Source: Arthrobacter sp. StoSoilB22
GTDB taxonomy: Bacteria; Actinomycetota; Actinomycetes; Actinomycetales; Micrococcaceae
Assembly: GCF_019977315.1 (NCBI RefSeq)
Contig: NZ_AP024652.1
Span: 372,001 to 436,000, forward strand
Reading direction: 5' to 3'
Length of the DNA: 64,000 nucleotides
Part shown: piece after piece, positions 50,578 through 61,173 of the stretch
Position numbering within the stretch: the first letter of the stretch is position 1
Layout: each line of letters begins with the position of its first letter
Position numbers and translations under genes: made by a program
Notes under the pieces: generated by a model
Seen by the model: the letters and a program-made list of their open reading frames with translations, nothing else
What the model was told of the DNA's origin: nothing
The model's database searches: none

Positions 50578-53500
50578 TCAACCCCCCAGCTGGATGGCCA
50601 GGGCGGGCATAATTACCGGGAGAGCTGCGTCACTTAACATCCGGGAGTGCCTTTCCGGCACGTCCACGGCGGTCACGCGACCGGTGATGTACGGCTCCCA
50701 GGCATCCGCTCGCGGCGTGCCCTCAGGAACCTCCACGGTGGCCCGGAAGAGCAGCAGGTCGCCGTCGAAAATTGCAGGTTCCTGTTCCCTGATCAGCCGC
50801 GCCAGCACGGGGAAGTTCTCCACCATGGCCTGAACGGCGTCCAGTGGAACGGTACCCAGCGGGTTGTGGTTCCTACGGAGGATCTCCTGGGCCTTTGCAG
50901 CGCCAAGATCCTCGTAGTCGGACTCGTCCAGGGCGTAGCCCTGTGCCTCCAGGAAGGCAGCCCAAATTCCGACACCTGCCCCCACATCATCGTTGCTCTC
51001 CTGGTTTCCGGGGAACGCGTCAAGGATGGCCAGTGACGCAACCTCATCGCCACGTTCCTGGAGCCGGGTAGCCAGGCGGTGGACCACATGCCCACCAAAG
51101 GACCAGCCCAGGAGATGGTAGGGGCCGGAGGGTTGAACGGATTTGATGCGGGCAATGTAACTGTCCGCGAGTTCCGTGAGGTCCATCGCGGTGACGGCGT
51201 GGGTTGCGCCCGGTTCCATGCCCGGCATCTGCAACCCGATCAGGGGCCGCTCCGGATCCAGCGAACCCAGCATTGAAGCGTAGCCCCACGCGATACCCGA
51301 CGCCGGGTGGACGGCGAACAGGGGCGCTTTGGTGCCGCTGGTGCGCAGGGGAAGAACCTGGCGCAGGCTTGCGGCGGCGCCATCGTCCACGCTCCGATCG
51401 GCTTCGGCCAGAAGCCCCTCCACCGTGGGCGCACGGAACAAGGCCTGGACCTGCAGGGATGTTCCCAGCGCTGCATTGATCCGGGCAATCAACGGTTGCG
51501 CCAGGAACGAATGCCCGCCCAGTTCAAAGAACGATTCGTCCACTCCTGCCTTGTCCAGGGACAACACATCCGCGAAGATGGCGGCCGCCGTCTGCTCCCG
51601 TGGAGTCCGCGGAGCCTTGCCGGACGTGCGCGGCGCGCTGTCCGCTTCCGGCAGGGCAGCAAAATCCACCTTGCCGTGATGGGTCAGGGGGATCTCCTGG
51701 ATGGCCACCACGGCCGCAGGCACCATGTAATCCGGCACCATGTTCCGCAGGTGGGCGCGCACGCCGTCAGCGAAGTCCGCCGCGCCATCCGTAGTGTCAA
51801 CGGGAACGCCGGCCGTGGGGACCACCCAAGCCACCAACCGCACGCTGTCCCCGGAAGGCACCGCCCGGACCACGGCGGCCTGGACGTCCACCGCAGTGGT
51901 GGCGGCCTGCTCGATCTCCCCGGGCTCCACACGGAACCCACGGATCTTGAGCTGATTGTCGTTGCGTCCGGAGAAGACGATGCTCCCGTCAGCGTGCCGC
52001 ACCACCAGGTCACCGGTGCGGTACATACGCCCACCATCTGCGCTGAAGGGATCGGCCACAAAGCGTTCAGCCGTCAGTCCCGGCTGGCCCCGGTAGCCGT
52101 TGGCCAGCTGCTTGCCCGCGATGTAGAGCTCGCCGGAAACTCCGGGCAGCGCCGGCTGCAGCAAAGGGTCAAGGACATACAGCGCGGTCCGGGACGTGGC
52201 AGCTCCCAGCACCGGGGCCGTGTGGTCACTGACGCGCGCCAGCACGGTATCCACCGCGGCTTCCGTAGGACCATAAAGGTTCCAGGCGGTCACGTTGTCC
52301 TTGGTGGACAGCGTGTCCCAGAGGGCGGGATCGAAGGCTTCGCCACCCAAGGCAAGGCTGAAGCCGTCTCCGTCCAGCACCCTGGTGAACGCCGGCTCGG
52401 TCAGCAAATGCCTCGCGTACGCGGGCGTTGTTTCCCAGACGCTGATGCGTTGCCCTTCAAAGTAGCCTGCCAACGCGGCGGGATCCCGCCGGATGTCCTC
52501 GCCCACCATGTGCAGTTGATGCCCGGCAACCATCCACAGGATGGGATCCCACGATGCATCAAAGCCAACTCCGGTGGTGTGGGCCACCTTCTGCTGAGCC
52601 CCGGTGGTGTGGGGATCGAGTCCCGCAAAGAGGGTCTCACCGTGCGATTCCAGCAGAGCTGCCAACGCGCCGTGGCTGACCTCCACTCCTTTGGGCCTCC
52701 CCGTGGATCCCGAGGTGAACATGACGTAGGCGAGATTGCGTCCTGCCGGCTGGCGCTCAAGAAGTTCCTGGGGCGAGCCGAAACCCGTGGCCCCCGCCGT
52801 CTCAAGGAGTCCGGACAGCAACACCAAGCGCGGAACAGCACGGCTAGGGTTCCGGGCAGCAACCGTGGACAGCAAAGCGGCCATGCGGTCCGCTTCCGAT
52901 TCGGAACTGACCACCACGGCAGGCCCGGCATCCTCCAGGATGGCCACCACACGGTCATCCGGGTACTCGGTATCGATCGGGTTGTAAACCGCACCGGCTG
53001 CAACTGCGCCAAGCAACGCCTGGACGGTTCCGGCGGACCGGGGCAGGAACACCGAGACAACATCGCCCGCGGCCACCCCCTCCATGTGAAGTCCGTCCGC
53101 CACACGCACCACGGAGTCTGCCAACTCAGCAAAGGTGACCTTGCTGTCCCCGCTGACCAGCGCTACGGAGTCCGGGGCGGACTGGACACTGGCAGCGAAG
53201 GCGGCCAGGACGCCGTCGGACTCTTCCGGGTGATGTACGACGCCGGAACCCCGTCCCGCTGTCAGCCCCGCCAACGCGTCGGCTTCCTCGGGGTGAAGCA
53301 GGGGCACCTCCGCCACACGGGTCTCCGGATCAGCGGCAGCCCGCTCCACGAAACGCACCAAGGTTTTGACCAGCCGTTCGATGGTGGCGTCCTGAAACAT
53401 TGCCGCGTTGTACTCCAGCGTGGCTGAAAGACCAGCGGTGGCGGGACGGAAGGTGAAGGAGAGGTCAAACTTCGCCTCGCCCGACCCGTCGTCCGGCAGC

Positions 53501-56500
53501 GCAGTGACTGTTGCACCGGGCAGTTCCGGAACGGAAGCGGGGGAGCTGTCCACCGTCAGCATCGTTTGGAACAGGGGGTGCCGTCCCAGCTCACGGGCGG
53601 GGTTCAGTACCTCCACCAGCCGTTCAAACGGGACGCCGTCATGATCGAACGCTGCCAGCACGCTGGTGCGGGCACGGTCAACCATGGCACGCACGGTGGG
53701 AGAACCGGCGGCGCTGATCCGCAGCGGCAAGGTGTTGACGAAGAATCCCACCAGGTCCGCCAGGGCCGGGTCCGCGCGCCCTGCCGTGGGTGAGCCGATC
53801 ACGATGTCATCGCCGGCCCCCATGCGCTGCAGGAATCCGGCCAGGACGCCATGGAGCGTCATGAACAGGCTCGCGTTGGAGGTAGCCGCCAGGGAGTTCA
53901 GGGCCTTCAAAGTTTCGGTACTGAGCTCAAAGATGCGCTGTTTTCCGGGCTGCCGGGCCTCACGGGGGCGGCGCTGATCGGCTGGAAGGGTGAGCTCGGT
54001 GGGTATGCCCGCCAGGGTTTCCTGCCAGAACCGGACCTTGCTGTCCGCCACTCCTGCGGCACCAAGGACTTCCTGCTGCCACGCGCTGAAGTCTGCGTAC
54101 TGGAGGCTGAGCGGGGCGCGGCTGTTCCCGGTTCCTGTCACAGCAGCCGAGTAGGCCTCGGAAAGATCCCGGGCAAGCGGTGCCAGGGACGCACCATCGC
54201 TGGCGATGTGGTGGATCACCAGCTGGAGGATCCATGCAGGCCGGGGGCCGTCACCGCGGCGCAGCAGCACCGCGCGCAGGGGGAGGTCGCTGGTGACGTC
54301 AAAGCCCGTGCGTGCTTCCGCTTCCAGAATGGAGGCTTGCTCATCCTCGCTGCCCACCGGGATGATCCGCAGCAGCCCACCCGCATCTCCGGCCGGGTGG
54401 ACCAGCTGGTGGGGGGTGCCGGCAGTTGCCGGGTAGCTGGTCCTCAGGACCTCGTGCCTGGCCACCAAGGAATCGACGGCGGCGGAGAGGGCCTGCTCAT
54501 CCACGTCGCCTTCCAGTTGGGCGGCCAGGGAGATGTTGTAGTCGGCGGAGCCTGGATCCAGCTGATTGAGGAACCACATGCGTTGCTGGGCGAAGGACAG
54601 GGCTGGGTTCCCATGGCGGCGTGCCGTTCCGGTTTCCAGCCACTCAGCGAGCGTCGGGCCGGTCTCTTGGGCGGGGTCGGCATGAGATGCCAGCTCAGCA
54701 TGAGGTGCCTGGCCAGCGGGAGCTGCCGGGCCGTCGTCGGGCGTTGACCCGACTGATCGTCCGGCAGAGATCGCGCCCAACAGCGCCCCGGGAGTCGGTT
54801 GATCGAAGAGCGTCCGCAACGGGAGGGCAGCGCCAAAGGCTTCCCGGATCTTTCCCATGATGGTGATGGCCAGGAGGGAGTGTCCCCCCAGCAGGAAGAA
54901 GTCATCATCCATGGCCACCGTCTCCAGCCCGAGAACCTCACCGAAGATTCCGGCCATGACGTGCTCCTCGGGAGTGGACGGAGCCGTTCCTTCGCCTGCG
55001 CCCGTTGCCGCGGGTGCGGGAAGGGCCTTGCGGTCCAGCTTTCCGTGGGAGGTCAGTGGAAGCGCCGGAATGGGCATGATCAGGGCCGGGACCATGTAGT
55101 CAGGCAGCCTGGTGGCCGCGTGTGCCCGTAGCTCGGCCGTGTCCACTGCGCCCACAACATAGGCGACGATTCGCTGGGCAGGAACACCATCGGTGACGGC
55201 AACAACGTGCTGCACCTCCGGATGGCTGGACAGGGCAGACTCCACCTCACCGAGTTCGATCCGGAACCCGCGGACCTTCACTTGGTCATCGGTCCGGGAA
55301 AGGAATTCAAGCACACCTGTGGCGTCACGCCTCACCAGGTCGCCGGTCCGGTACATGCGGCTTCCGTCGGCCGCAAAGGGATTCGCCACGAAACGCGAGG
55401 CCGTCTCGGCAGGGCGCTGGTCATAACCTTGCGCCATCCCGTCGCCGGCCAGGTACAGCTCGCCGGGAACCCCAGCGGGGACCGGCTGGAGGTACGCGTC
55501 CAGCACCCACGCGGATGTGTTTCCCGCGGCCCTGCCAATCACTGGCTTGGTGCCGGTGATCTCCGCCATCACCGAATCAACAGTGAACTCGGTGGGGCCG
55601 TAGAAGTTCAACGCCTGGACGGAAGGGTCTGAGGCCAGGCGCTCCCAGAGGGCACCGGATACGTCCTCGCCGCCCAGGGCGAGGATCAGTGGCTGTTCGC
55701 GGTGCTGGTCAAGCAGGCCATACTGCAGCAATTGCGCGGCGAACGACGGCGTTGTTTCCAGGACGTCGATTCCGTGCTGGAGGCAGTATCGGCTGAGGCT
55801 TTCGGCGTCGCCGCGCTCCGCGTCGGCCACCATGTGCAGTTCGGCGCCGGCCACCATCCAGAGCATCGGGTCCCAGGAAGCATCGAAGCCCAGCCCGGCG
55901 ATGTGTGCCACGGCAACAGGGTTTCCCGCGTCCGCGGCAAGGCGCGGCGCAAACAGGGTGCGGTGATGGTGTGCGTAGAGGTTGGCCAAGGCACCGTGGG
56001 TCACGGCAACGCCCTTGGGCCTTCCGGTGGAACCCGAGGTGTACAGCACGTAGGCGAGGTCGCCGGGGGCGCACTCTGCCGTTGCCGTTCCGGGGGCATT
56101 TTCCCCGGCCGCCAGCAGGTTGGCGAGGGTCACCGCCTTGGAAGGTTCGACGCCGGTACCCGCCTGGCCATGAACGATCACTACCGCCGGGCTGCTGTCC
56201 TCCAGGATCATCCTGATCCGTTCGGAGGGATAGGCGAGGTCGATTGGTATGTATACGGCACCGGCAGTCAGCACGCCCAGGGCAGCGGCCACGACGTCCG
56301 CTAATCGCGGAATGGCCACGGCCACGCGATCACCGGGACGGACGCCCCTGGCAGTGAGTCCCTTGGCGATGGCTTCCACCCGGTCCTGCAATTGATGGAA
56401 GCTCCACGACGTTCCCTCAGCCACCACAGCAATGCGGGACGCATTCGCAGCGGCGGTCTGCGCGAAGGCGTCCAGGATGGTGGGCCACGGAACGTCGAGT

Positions 56501-59500
56501 TTCGTGGCGGAGCTGTGTGCCAGGACTTCTGCATGCTGGCTTGGGGTCTGAATACGCAAGCGGTCCAGTGTCACAGCAGGGTGGTCGGCAAACTGCCCGG
56601 CAACCAGCATGAACCCTTCAACAAGCCGCTCCACGGTGCTCCGGCTGAAGAGCGCGGGGTTATAGGCCAGCGAGCCGGAAATGCCGGCGCTGGCCGTTTC
56701 GGCCAGGTCCAGGAGGAGATCGAACTTCGCCCCGCCCGGCTCCCTCCCCATGTCCGCAGTGGCTTCGAGGCCCTCCATGGACAGCGACGCGTCGGGGGTA
56801 TTTTGCAGCGTCAGCATCACCTGGAACAGGGGATGGCGGTGGCGCGATCGCGTGGGGTTGAGTTCCTCCACGACGCGCTCGAAAGGGGCGTCCTGGTTTC
56901 CGTAGGCGTGCAGGTTGGTGTACCGGACGCTTTCCACCAGCTCGGATGCGGTGGGGTTGCCGGACGTGTTGGTCCGCAGCACCAGGGTATTGACGAAGAA
57001 GCCCACCAGTTCGTTGAGTTGCGTGTCGGTGCGGCCTGCCACCGGCGTGCCCAGCGGGATGTCCTCTCCGGCGCCCGACTTTGTCAGCAGCGCAGCAAGC
57101 GCAGCCTGGAGCACCATGAAGAGGCTGGCATTCTGCTTCCTCGCCAGTGCGTTCAGGCCCGCTGTGGTGCCGGCGTCCAGTTCCAAGGGAATCGACGACG
57201 CCGGGAGGTCGCCTTCGCGGGTTCCGCGCGGGAAGTCGTACGGCAGCTGGAGTTCCTCCGGGGATCCCTTGAGCTCGCGGGCCCAGAACTCCAATTGCCG
57301 TGAAATGGGGCTGGAAGGATCCTCTTCCTGCCCCAGGGCTCCGCGCTGCCATAAGGTGTAGTCGGCGTATTGGACGGGCAGCTGGTTGGAGGGAGCTTCC
57401 CTTCCGTTCAGCCGTGCAGTGTAGGCCTCGGAGAGGTCACGGGCCAGCGGAGCCAGGGACCATCCGTCCGCGGCCACATGGTGCAACGTGATGGCCAGGA
57501 CATGGTGGTCCGGTGCCAGTTGGAACAGAACAGTCCGGACTGGGAGTTCCGCTGTGATGTCGAAACCGCGCTGGGTCTCTGCCGCCAGGGCCCGGTCCAG
57601 GTTCCCCGCATCGCACTGCACTGCCAGGAGCTTGGCGGGCATGGTTCCCGGCGGCAGGATTTCCTGGCGCGGTTCACCGTCGGACCAGGGATAGATGGTG
57701 CGCAGCGTTTCGTGACGGTCCACAATATCGGTGAGCGCAGCCTCCAGGGCACCCACCTCCAAACGGCCCTTCAACGTCAGCACAATGGGAATGTTGTAAG
57801 CACCCGACTGCTGATCCAGACGGTTCAGGAACCACAGCCTGCGTTGGGCAAAGGACAGCGGGATGGTGTCCGGCCGCTCCTTCGCACTCAGCACGGGAGC
57901 GCTTGTTCCGTCGTTCTCCAATGCCGCGGCGAGTCCCGCCACCGTGGGCTCTTCGAAGATGGTGCGGAGGGCGGGAGCAGAACCTGTGGCGTCGCGCAGG
58001 TACGCGGCGAGGCGTGTGGCCAGCAGCGAGTGGCCGCCCAGCTCGAAGAAGTCGTCCTCAATCCCAACGGATTCCAGGCCCAGGATTTCGCGGAAAGCAT
58101 CAGCCACCACACGCTCGGCCGGTGTGCGCGGCGCACTGGTGGCGGCCTCGGGTTCCGGCGTTGGCAGGGCGCGGGTGTCCAGCTTGCCGTTTGCTGTCAG
58201 GGGTATGGATTCGATGGCGATCACCGCTGCGGGCACCATATAGTCCGGCAGCGTCCTGCGGGCCTCCTTGCGGATGGCTGCGGAGTCCAGGGCTGTGCTG
58301 CCCCCGGATTCCTGCTCCGGGTGGGAGGCGGTGACGTAGGCGAGCAGCTGGTCGTAGCCGGCCTTGTTCTTGGTCACCGTCACCGCGGCTTGGGCCACCC
58401 CTTCCATGCCGCGGAGGACCTCTTCGATCTCCGCCAGTTCAATCCGGAACCCGCGGATCTTCACCTGCTGGTCCATCCGGCCAAGGAACTGAAGGGTCCC
58501 ATCGTCCAGGCGGCGCACCACGTCCCCTGTGCGGTACATGCGTGTGCCGTCCAGCGCGAAGGGATCGGCCACGAATTTGCCTGCGCTAAGCCCAGGCTGG
58601 TCAAGGTAGCCGCGTGCGAGGTTGGGACCGGCGACGTACAGCTCGCCGATGGCATTGGTGGGGACCGGGTTAAGGCCCGAGTCCAGGATGTAGTGCCGGC
58701 TGTTGGCCACCGATCCACCCAGGGTGACGACCGTGCCGGGCTCCATCACTGCGGTCAGCGAGTCCACTGTGGTTTCGGTGGGACCGTAGAAGTTGTAGGC
58801 CACCACACCCTCATGGGCGGCCAACTCACGCCATGTTGCCGGGTCCACGGCTTCGCCACCCAGAGCCACCACGGAGGGGTGCGTGTCCTGATCGAAAAGG
58901 CCGCCGGCCAGCAGCGCCTTGGCAAATGACGGCGTGGTTTCAATCGAATCGATGCGCTCCCTGGCCAGGAACAAGCTCAGGGCTTCGGGATCGCGCCGTG
59001 TCTGGTTGTCCACCATGTGCAGCTCATGCCCGGCGAGGAGCCACAGGATGGGATCCCAGGAGGCATCGAATGACAATCCCGCGGTGTGGGCCACCCGGAG
59101 GCTGCGGCCCAGCCGCGATGAGGCAGGATCAAAAATCCTGTCCCGATGCGAGGTCAGCAGGTTCAGCAGGGCCAGGTGTTCCACACCCACGCCTTTGGGG
59201 CGGCCGGTGGAGCCGGAAGTGAAAATCACGTACGCAAGATCATGCTGGCCCGCTACGGGCGCCGGCGGGGCCGGGTCCTTGCTGTCCAGCTCGGCCAACA
59301 CCACGCTGGAATCCAGTACAGTCACGGGCACACTGGTGCGGGGCCGTCCCTGGTCAGTGTCCCCATTCACGGCCGTTTCCGTCAGCAGGAGGACCGGTGC
59401 AGCGTCCTCCACCATGCCTTCCACCCGGCCGGCAGGGTAGTCCGGATCCAGGGGAACATAGGCGGCGCCCGCCTTCAGGATGGCCAGGATAGCGACGGGC

Positions 59501-61092
59501 AGCAGGACGCTGCGGTCCAACCTGACGGCCACCGTGCTCCCGGGCTTGGCGCCGCGCTCGCGGAGAAAGCGGGACAGTTGGTTGGAGCGCTGTTCCAGTT
59601 CGGCAAAGCTCAGGCGGCCGTCAGCAGCCACTACGGCAGTTCTCCCAGGTGCGGCCGACGCCACGGCCTGGAACTCTTCCACAACCGTGTGGCCCGGCAG
59701 GTCCATCGACTCTGCGTCGCCCTCGGCTAGCAGGGAGCGTTCCTCCGACGTCGACGTCACTGACAGTGCCGCCGTCGGATTTTCCGGGTTGGCCAGAAGC
59801 TCGCCAAGAAGCTGGGCAAAGCGCGTCAGGTGCTTGTCCAGGTCTGTTTGGGTGTAGAGGCTGGCGTTGGCGGCGAACTGCACAGTGACGCCGTCGGAGG
59901 CGATGTTCCCGAGGCCATGGACAATGACGGACAGGTCATCAATGGGGCCGGTGGACAGGATGTGCATGGTGCCGGTGGCTTCACCGAAAGCGATGTCGTC
60001 CAGAACCGGAAGGATATTGACCGATGGTCCCAGGTAGCTGCCCTGTCCAGTCATGGACTCGTAGCGGGTCCGCTGGTGGATCAGCGCTCCACGCAGCTTG
60101 CCGCCCGTGGTGGCCACCATGTCTTGGACAGTGGCTCCGGGGTTGATGTCCAGCCGGATGGGGACGATGTTGGACAGCATGGACGCTGTGGACTTGGCCA
60201 GTTTCCCGCGGCGCGCTGTCACAGGGAGCGCCAAGGAGACGTGCTGCTCGCCGGTCATCCGGTGCAGGTACAGGGACGCTGCCGTCAGGATCAATGCAGG
60301 CGCACTCCCGGAAGCTGACTGAAGAGCCTCCGCCGCGGACCTTGGGAGCGTCTTGGTTGATCGCAGCAAAGCCTCAGCCGTTCCCGAAGGGCGGCCAGAG
60401 AGCCCAGCGGGTGCCGGTTGTCCGTCCAGCTCTGCAGCCCAGAACTCCGCGTCGGCTGCAGCCGCGGCGGAGCCCTGATACTGCTGATCGTCCGCAATCA
60501 GCTCATTCAGCGCAGAAAAATCGAGGATCGGGTTTTCGGCGGCTTCAGTAGCGGTGCCCAGAGACTCGTAGACTGCGGCGACACGACGCAGTACCAGCAC
60601 CGCGGAGTAGCCATCCAGAAGCAGGTGATGGACGCGTTGGTAGAAAAAGTGCCGGCCTTCGGAGAGCCTGATGACCTCCGTGTGGAGCAGCGCGCCGTCT
60701 TCCACGCTGCGTGCCTGCGCCATATCCGTGTCCATCAAGTCGCGTGCAGTCTTTTCGCGCGCTGCCTCGTCGCCGCAACCGGTGAGGTCGGTGAACTGCA
60801 CCGAGGCATCCATGGCCTTGGCGTACTGGAACGGACCGTCGTCGTCCTCACCGAATGCCAGGTTCAATGCCGGTGTCTCTGAAACTGCCCTGCCCACGGC
60901 CGCTTCCAGGCGTGAAACATCCAAAGGCCCGGAGATTTCGATGAATTGCCCGATCTGGTACATGGGGCTGCTGTGCGCCAACTTCTGCGCGTACCAGATG
61001 CCCCGCTGCGCGGCAGATAAACCCATCCGGGCTGGTGCCTGGTGCGCCGGAGTGCCGGGCTGGTCAGGGGAGGCGGGGATAGGGAAGTTCAT
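50578..61092 (-). CDS. three-module non-ribosomal peptide synthetase (C-A-T, C-A-T, C-A-T-TE)
   Basis: The 3504-residue enzyme has these domains in order. C1 lies at about 20-450 (HHLLLDG near 154). A1 has LAYVIFTSGSTGRPKGV near 617. T1 has FFELGGHSLLATRLA near 1017. C2 has ITLHHVAADGWSLAPL near 1202. A2 has LAYVLYTSGSTGRPKGV near 1677. T2 has FFLLGGHSLLAITIM near 2064. C3 has VIHHIASDGASLAPL near 2292. A3 has LAYVMFTSGSTGRPKGV near 2787. T3 has FFELGGHSFLAQPLI near 3187. TE has LLGWSFGGHVVHRLA near 3327, with a candidate His near 3482 (PERHSRML). All carrier Ser, HHxxxDG and the TE Ser are present. No epimerase or methyltransferase is seen. Starting with C1 implies an acyl or aryl donor supplied in trans. 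Confidence 0.95.
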   Translation of the reverse strand: MNFPIPASPDQPGTPAHQAPARMGLSAAQRGIWYAQKLAHSSPMYQIGQFIEISGPLDVSRLEAAVGRAVSETPALNLAFGEDDDGPFQYAKAMDASVQFTDLTGCGDEAAREKTARDLMDTDMAQARSVEDGALLHTEVIRLSEGRHFFYQRVHHLLLDGYSAVLVLRRVAAVYESLGTATEAAENPILDFSALNELIADDQQYQGSAAAAADAEFWAAELDGQPAPAGLSGRPSGTAEALLRSTKTLPRSAAEALQSASGSAPALILTAASLYLHRMTGEQHVSLALPVTARRGKLAKSTASMLSNIVPIRLDINPGATVQDMVATTGGKLRGALIHQRTRYESMTGQGSYLGPSVNILPVLDDIAFGEATGTMHILSTGPIDDLSVIVHGLGNIASDGVTVQFAANASLYTQTDLDKHLTRFAQLLGELLANPENPTAALSVTSTSEERSLLAEGDAESMDLPGHTVVEEFQAVASAAPGRTAVVAADGRLSFAELEQRSNQLSRFLRERGAKPGSTVAVRLDRSVLLPVAILAILKAGAAYVPLDPDYPAGRVEGMVEDAAPVLLLTETAVNGDTDQGRPRTSVPVTVLDSSVVLAELDSKDPAPPAPVAGQHDLAYVIFTSGSTGRPKGVGVEHLALLNLLTSHRDRIFDPASSRLGRSLRVAHTAGLSFDASWDPILWLLAGHELHMVDNQTRRDPEALSLFLARERIDSIETTPSFAKALLAGGLFDQDTHPSVVALGGEAVDPATWRELAAHEGVVAYNFYGPTETTVDSLTAVMEPGTVVTLGGSVANSRHYILDSGLNPVPTNAIGELYVAGPNLARGYLDQPGLSAGKFVADPFALDGTRMYRTGDVVRRLDDGTLQFLGRMDQQVKIRGFRIELAEIEEVLRGMEGVAQAAVTVTKNKAGYDQLLAYVTASHPEQESGGSTALDSAAIRKEARRTLPDYMVPAAVIAIESIPLTANGKLDTRALPTPEPEAATSAPRTPAERVVADAFREILGLESVGIEDDFFELGGHSLLATRLAAYLRDATGSAPALRTIFEEPTVAGLAAALENDGTSAPVLSAKERPDTIPLSFAQRRLWFLNRLDQQSGAYNIPIVLTLKGRLEVGALEAALTDIVDRHETLRTIYPWSDGEPRQEILPPGTMPAKLLAVQCDAGNLDRALAAETQRGFDITAELPVRTVLFQLAPDHHVLAITLHHVAADGWSLAPLARDLSEAYTARLNGREAPSNQLPVQYADYTLWQRGALGQEEDPSSPISRQLEFWARELKGSPEELQLPYDFPRGTREGDLPASSIPLELDAGTTAGLNALARKQNASLFMVLQAALAALLTKSGAGEDIPLGTPVAGRTDTQLNELVGFFVNTLVLRTNTSGNPTASELVESVRYTNLHAYGNQDAPFERVVEELNPTRSRHRHPLFQVMLTLQNTPDASLSMEGLEATADMGREPGGAKFDLLLDLAETASAGISGSLAYNPALFSRSTVERLVEGFMLVAGQFADHPAVTLDRLRIQTPSQHAEVLAHSSATKLDVPWPTILDAFAQTAAANASRIAVVAEGTSWSFHQLQDRVEAIAKGLTARGVRPGDRVAVAIPRLADVVAAALGVLTAGAVYIPIDLAYPSERIRMILEDSSPAVVIVHGQAGTGVEPSKAVTLANLLAAGENAPGTATAECAPGDLAYVLYTSGSTGRPKGVAVTHGALANLYAHHHRTLFAPRLAADAGNPVAVAHIAGLGFDASWDPMLWMVAGAELHMVADAERGDAESLSRYCLQHGIDVLETTPSFAAQLLQYGLLDQHREQPLILALGGEDVSGALWERLASDPSVQALNFYGPTEFTVDSVMAEITGTKPVIGRAAGNTSAWVLDAYLQPVPAGVPGELYLAGDGMAQGYDQRPAETASRFVANPFAADGSRMYRTGDLVRRDATGVLEFLSRTDDQVKVRGFRIELGEVESALSSHPEVQHVVAVTDGVPAQRIVAYVVGAVDTAELRAHAATRLPDYMVPALIMPIPALPLTSHGKLDRKALPAPAATGAGEGTAPSTPEEHVMAGIFGEVLGLETVAMDDDFFLLGGHSLLAITIMGKIREAFGAALPLRTLFDQPTPGALLGAISAGRSVGSTPDDGPAAPAGQAPHAELASHADPAQETGPTLAEWLETGTARRHGNPALSFAQQRMWFLNQLDPGSADYNISLAAQLEGDVDEQALSAAVDSLVARHEVLRTSYPATAGTPHQLVHPAGDAGGLLRIIPVGSEDEQASILEAEARTGFDVTSDLPLRAVLLRRGDGPRPAWILQLVIHHIASDGASLAPLARDLSEAYSAAVTGTGNSRAPLSLQYADFSAWQQEVLGAAGVADSKVRFWQETLAGIPTELTLPADQRRPREARQPGKQRIFELSTETLKALNSLAATSNASLFMTLHGVLAGFLQRMGAGDDIVIGSPTAGRADPALADLVGFFVNTLPLRISAAGSPTVRAMVDRARTSVLAAFDHDGVPFERLVEVLNPARELGRHPLFQTMLTVDSSPASVPELPGATVTALPDDGSGEAKFDLSFTFRPATAGLSATLEYNAAMFQDATIERLVKTLVRFVERAAADPETRVAEVPLLHPEEADALAGLTAGRGSGVVHHPEESDGVLAAFAASVQSAPDSVALVSGDSKVTFAELADSVVRVADGLHMEGVAAGDVVSVFLPRSAGTVQALLGAVAAGAVYNPIDTEYPDDRVVAILEDAGPAVVVSSESEADRMAALLSTVAARNPSRAVPRLVLLSGLLETAGATGFGSPQELLERQPAGRNLAYVMFTSGSTGRPKGVEVSHGALAALLESHGETLFAGLDPHTTGAQQKVAHTTGVGFDASWDPILWMVAGHQLHMVGEDIRRDPAALAGYFEGQRISVWETTPAYARHLLTEPAFTRVLDGDGFSLALGGEAFDPALWDTLSTKDNVTAWNLYGPTEAAVDTVLARVSDHTAPVLGAATSRTALYVLDPLLQPALPGVSGELYIAGKQLANGYRGQPGLTAERFVADPFSADGGRMYRTGDLVVRHADGSIVFSGRNDNQLKIRGFRVEPGEIEQAATTAVDVQAAVVRAVPSGDSVRLVAWVVPTAGVPVDTTDGAADFADGVRAHLRNMVPDYMVPAAVVAIQEIPLTHHGKVDFAALPEADSAPRTSGKAPRTPREQTAAAIFADVLSLDKAGVDESFFELGGHSFLAQPLIARINAALGTSLQVQALFRAPTVEGLLAEADRSVDDGAAASLRQVLPLRTSGTKAPLFAVHPASGIAWGYASMLGSLDPERPLIGLQMPGMEPGATHAVTAMDLTELADSYIARIKSVQPSGPYHLLGWSFGGHVVHRLATRLQERGDEVASLAILDAFPGNQESNDDVGAGVGIWAAFLEAQGYALDESDYEDLGAAKAQEILRRNHNPLGTVPLDAVQAMVENFPVLARLIREQEPAIFDGDLLLFRATVEVPEGTPRADAWEPYITGRVTAVDVPERHSRMLSDAALPVIMPALAIQLGG

Positions 61093-61129
61093 GATCCTTC
61101 TCTGCAGTGGGGGGAGGCGTGGAAAAGCA

Positions 61130-61158
61130 GCGGCAGCCCTGGGAATCAGGACTGCCGC
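61130..61158 (-). other. stem-loop between small peptide gene and NRPS gene
   Basis: GCGGCAG (61130-61136) pairs with CTGCCGC (61152-61158), with CCTG/CAGG continuing the stem after one mismatch. It lies between the stop of the small secreted peptide gene and the NRPS start (both minus strand), so it may partly terminate or protect the 5' message. Confidence 0.55.
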
Positions 61159-61173
61159 GTCGTGAAGGTGGGG

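Noticed and set aside
51307..53427. 706-codon plus-strand frame and similar long frames in 54-60 kb
   Set aside because: Shadows of the NRPS gene caused by high GC at third positions.
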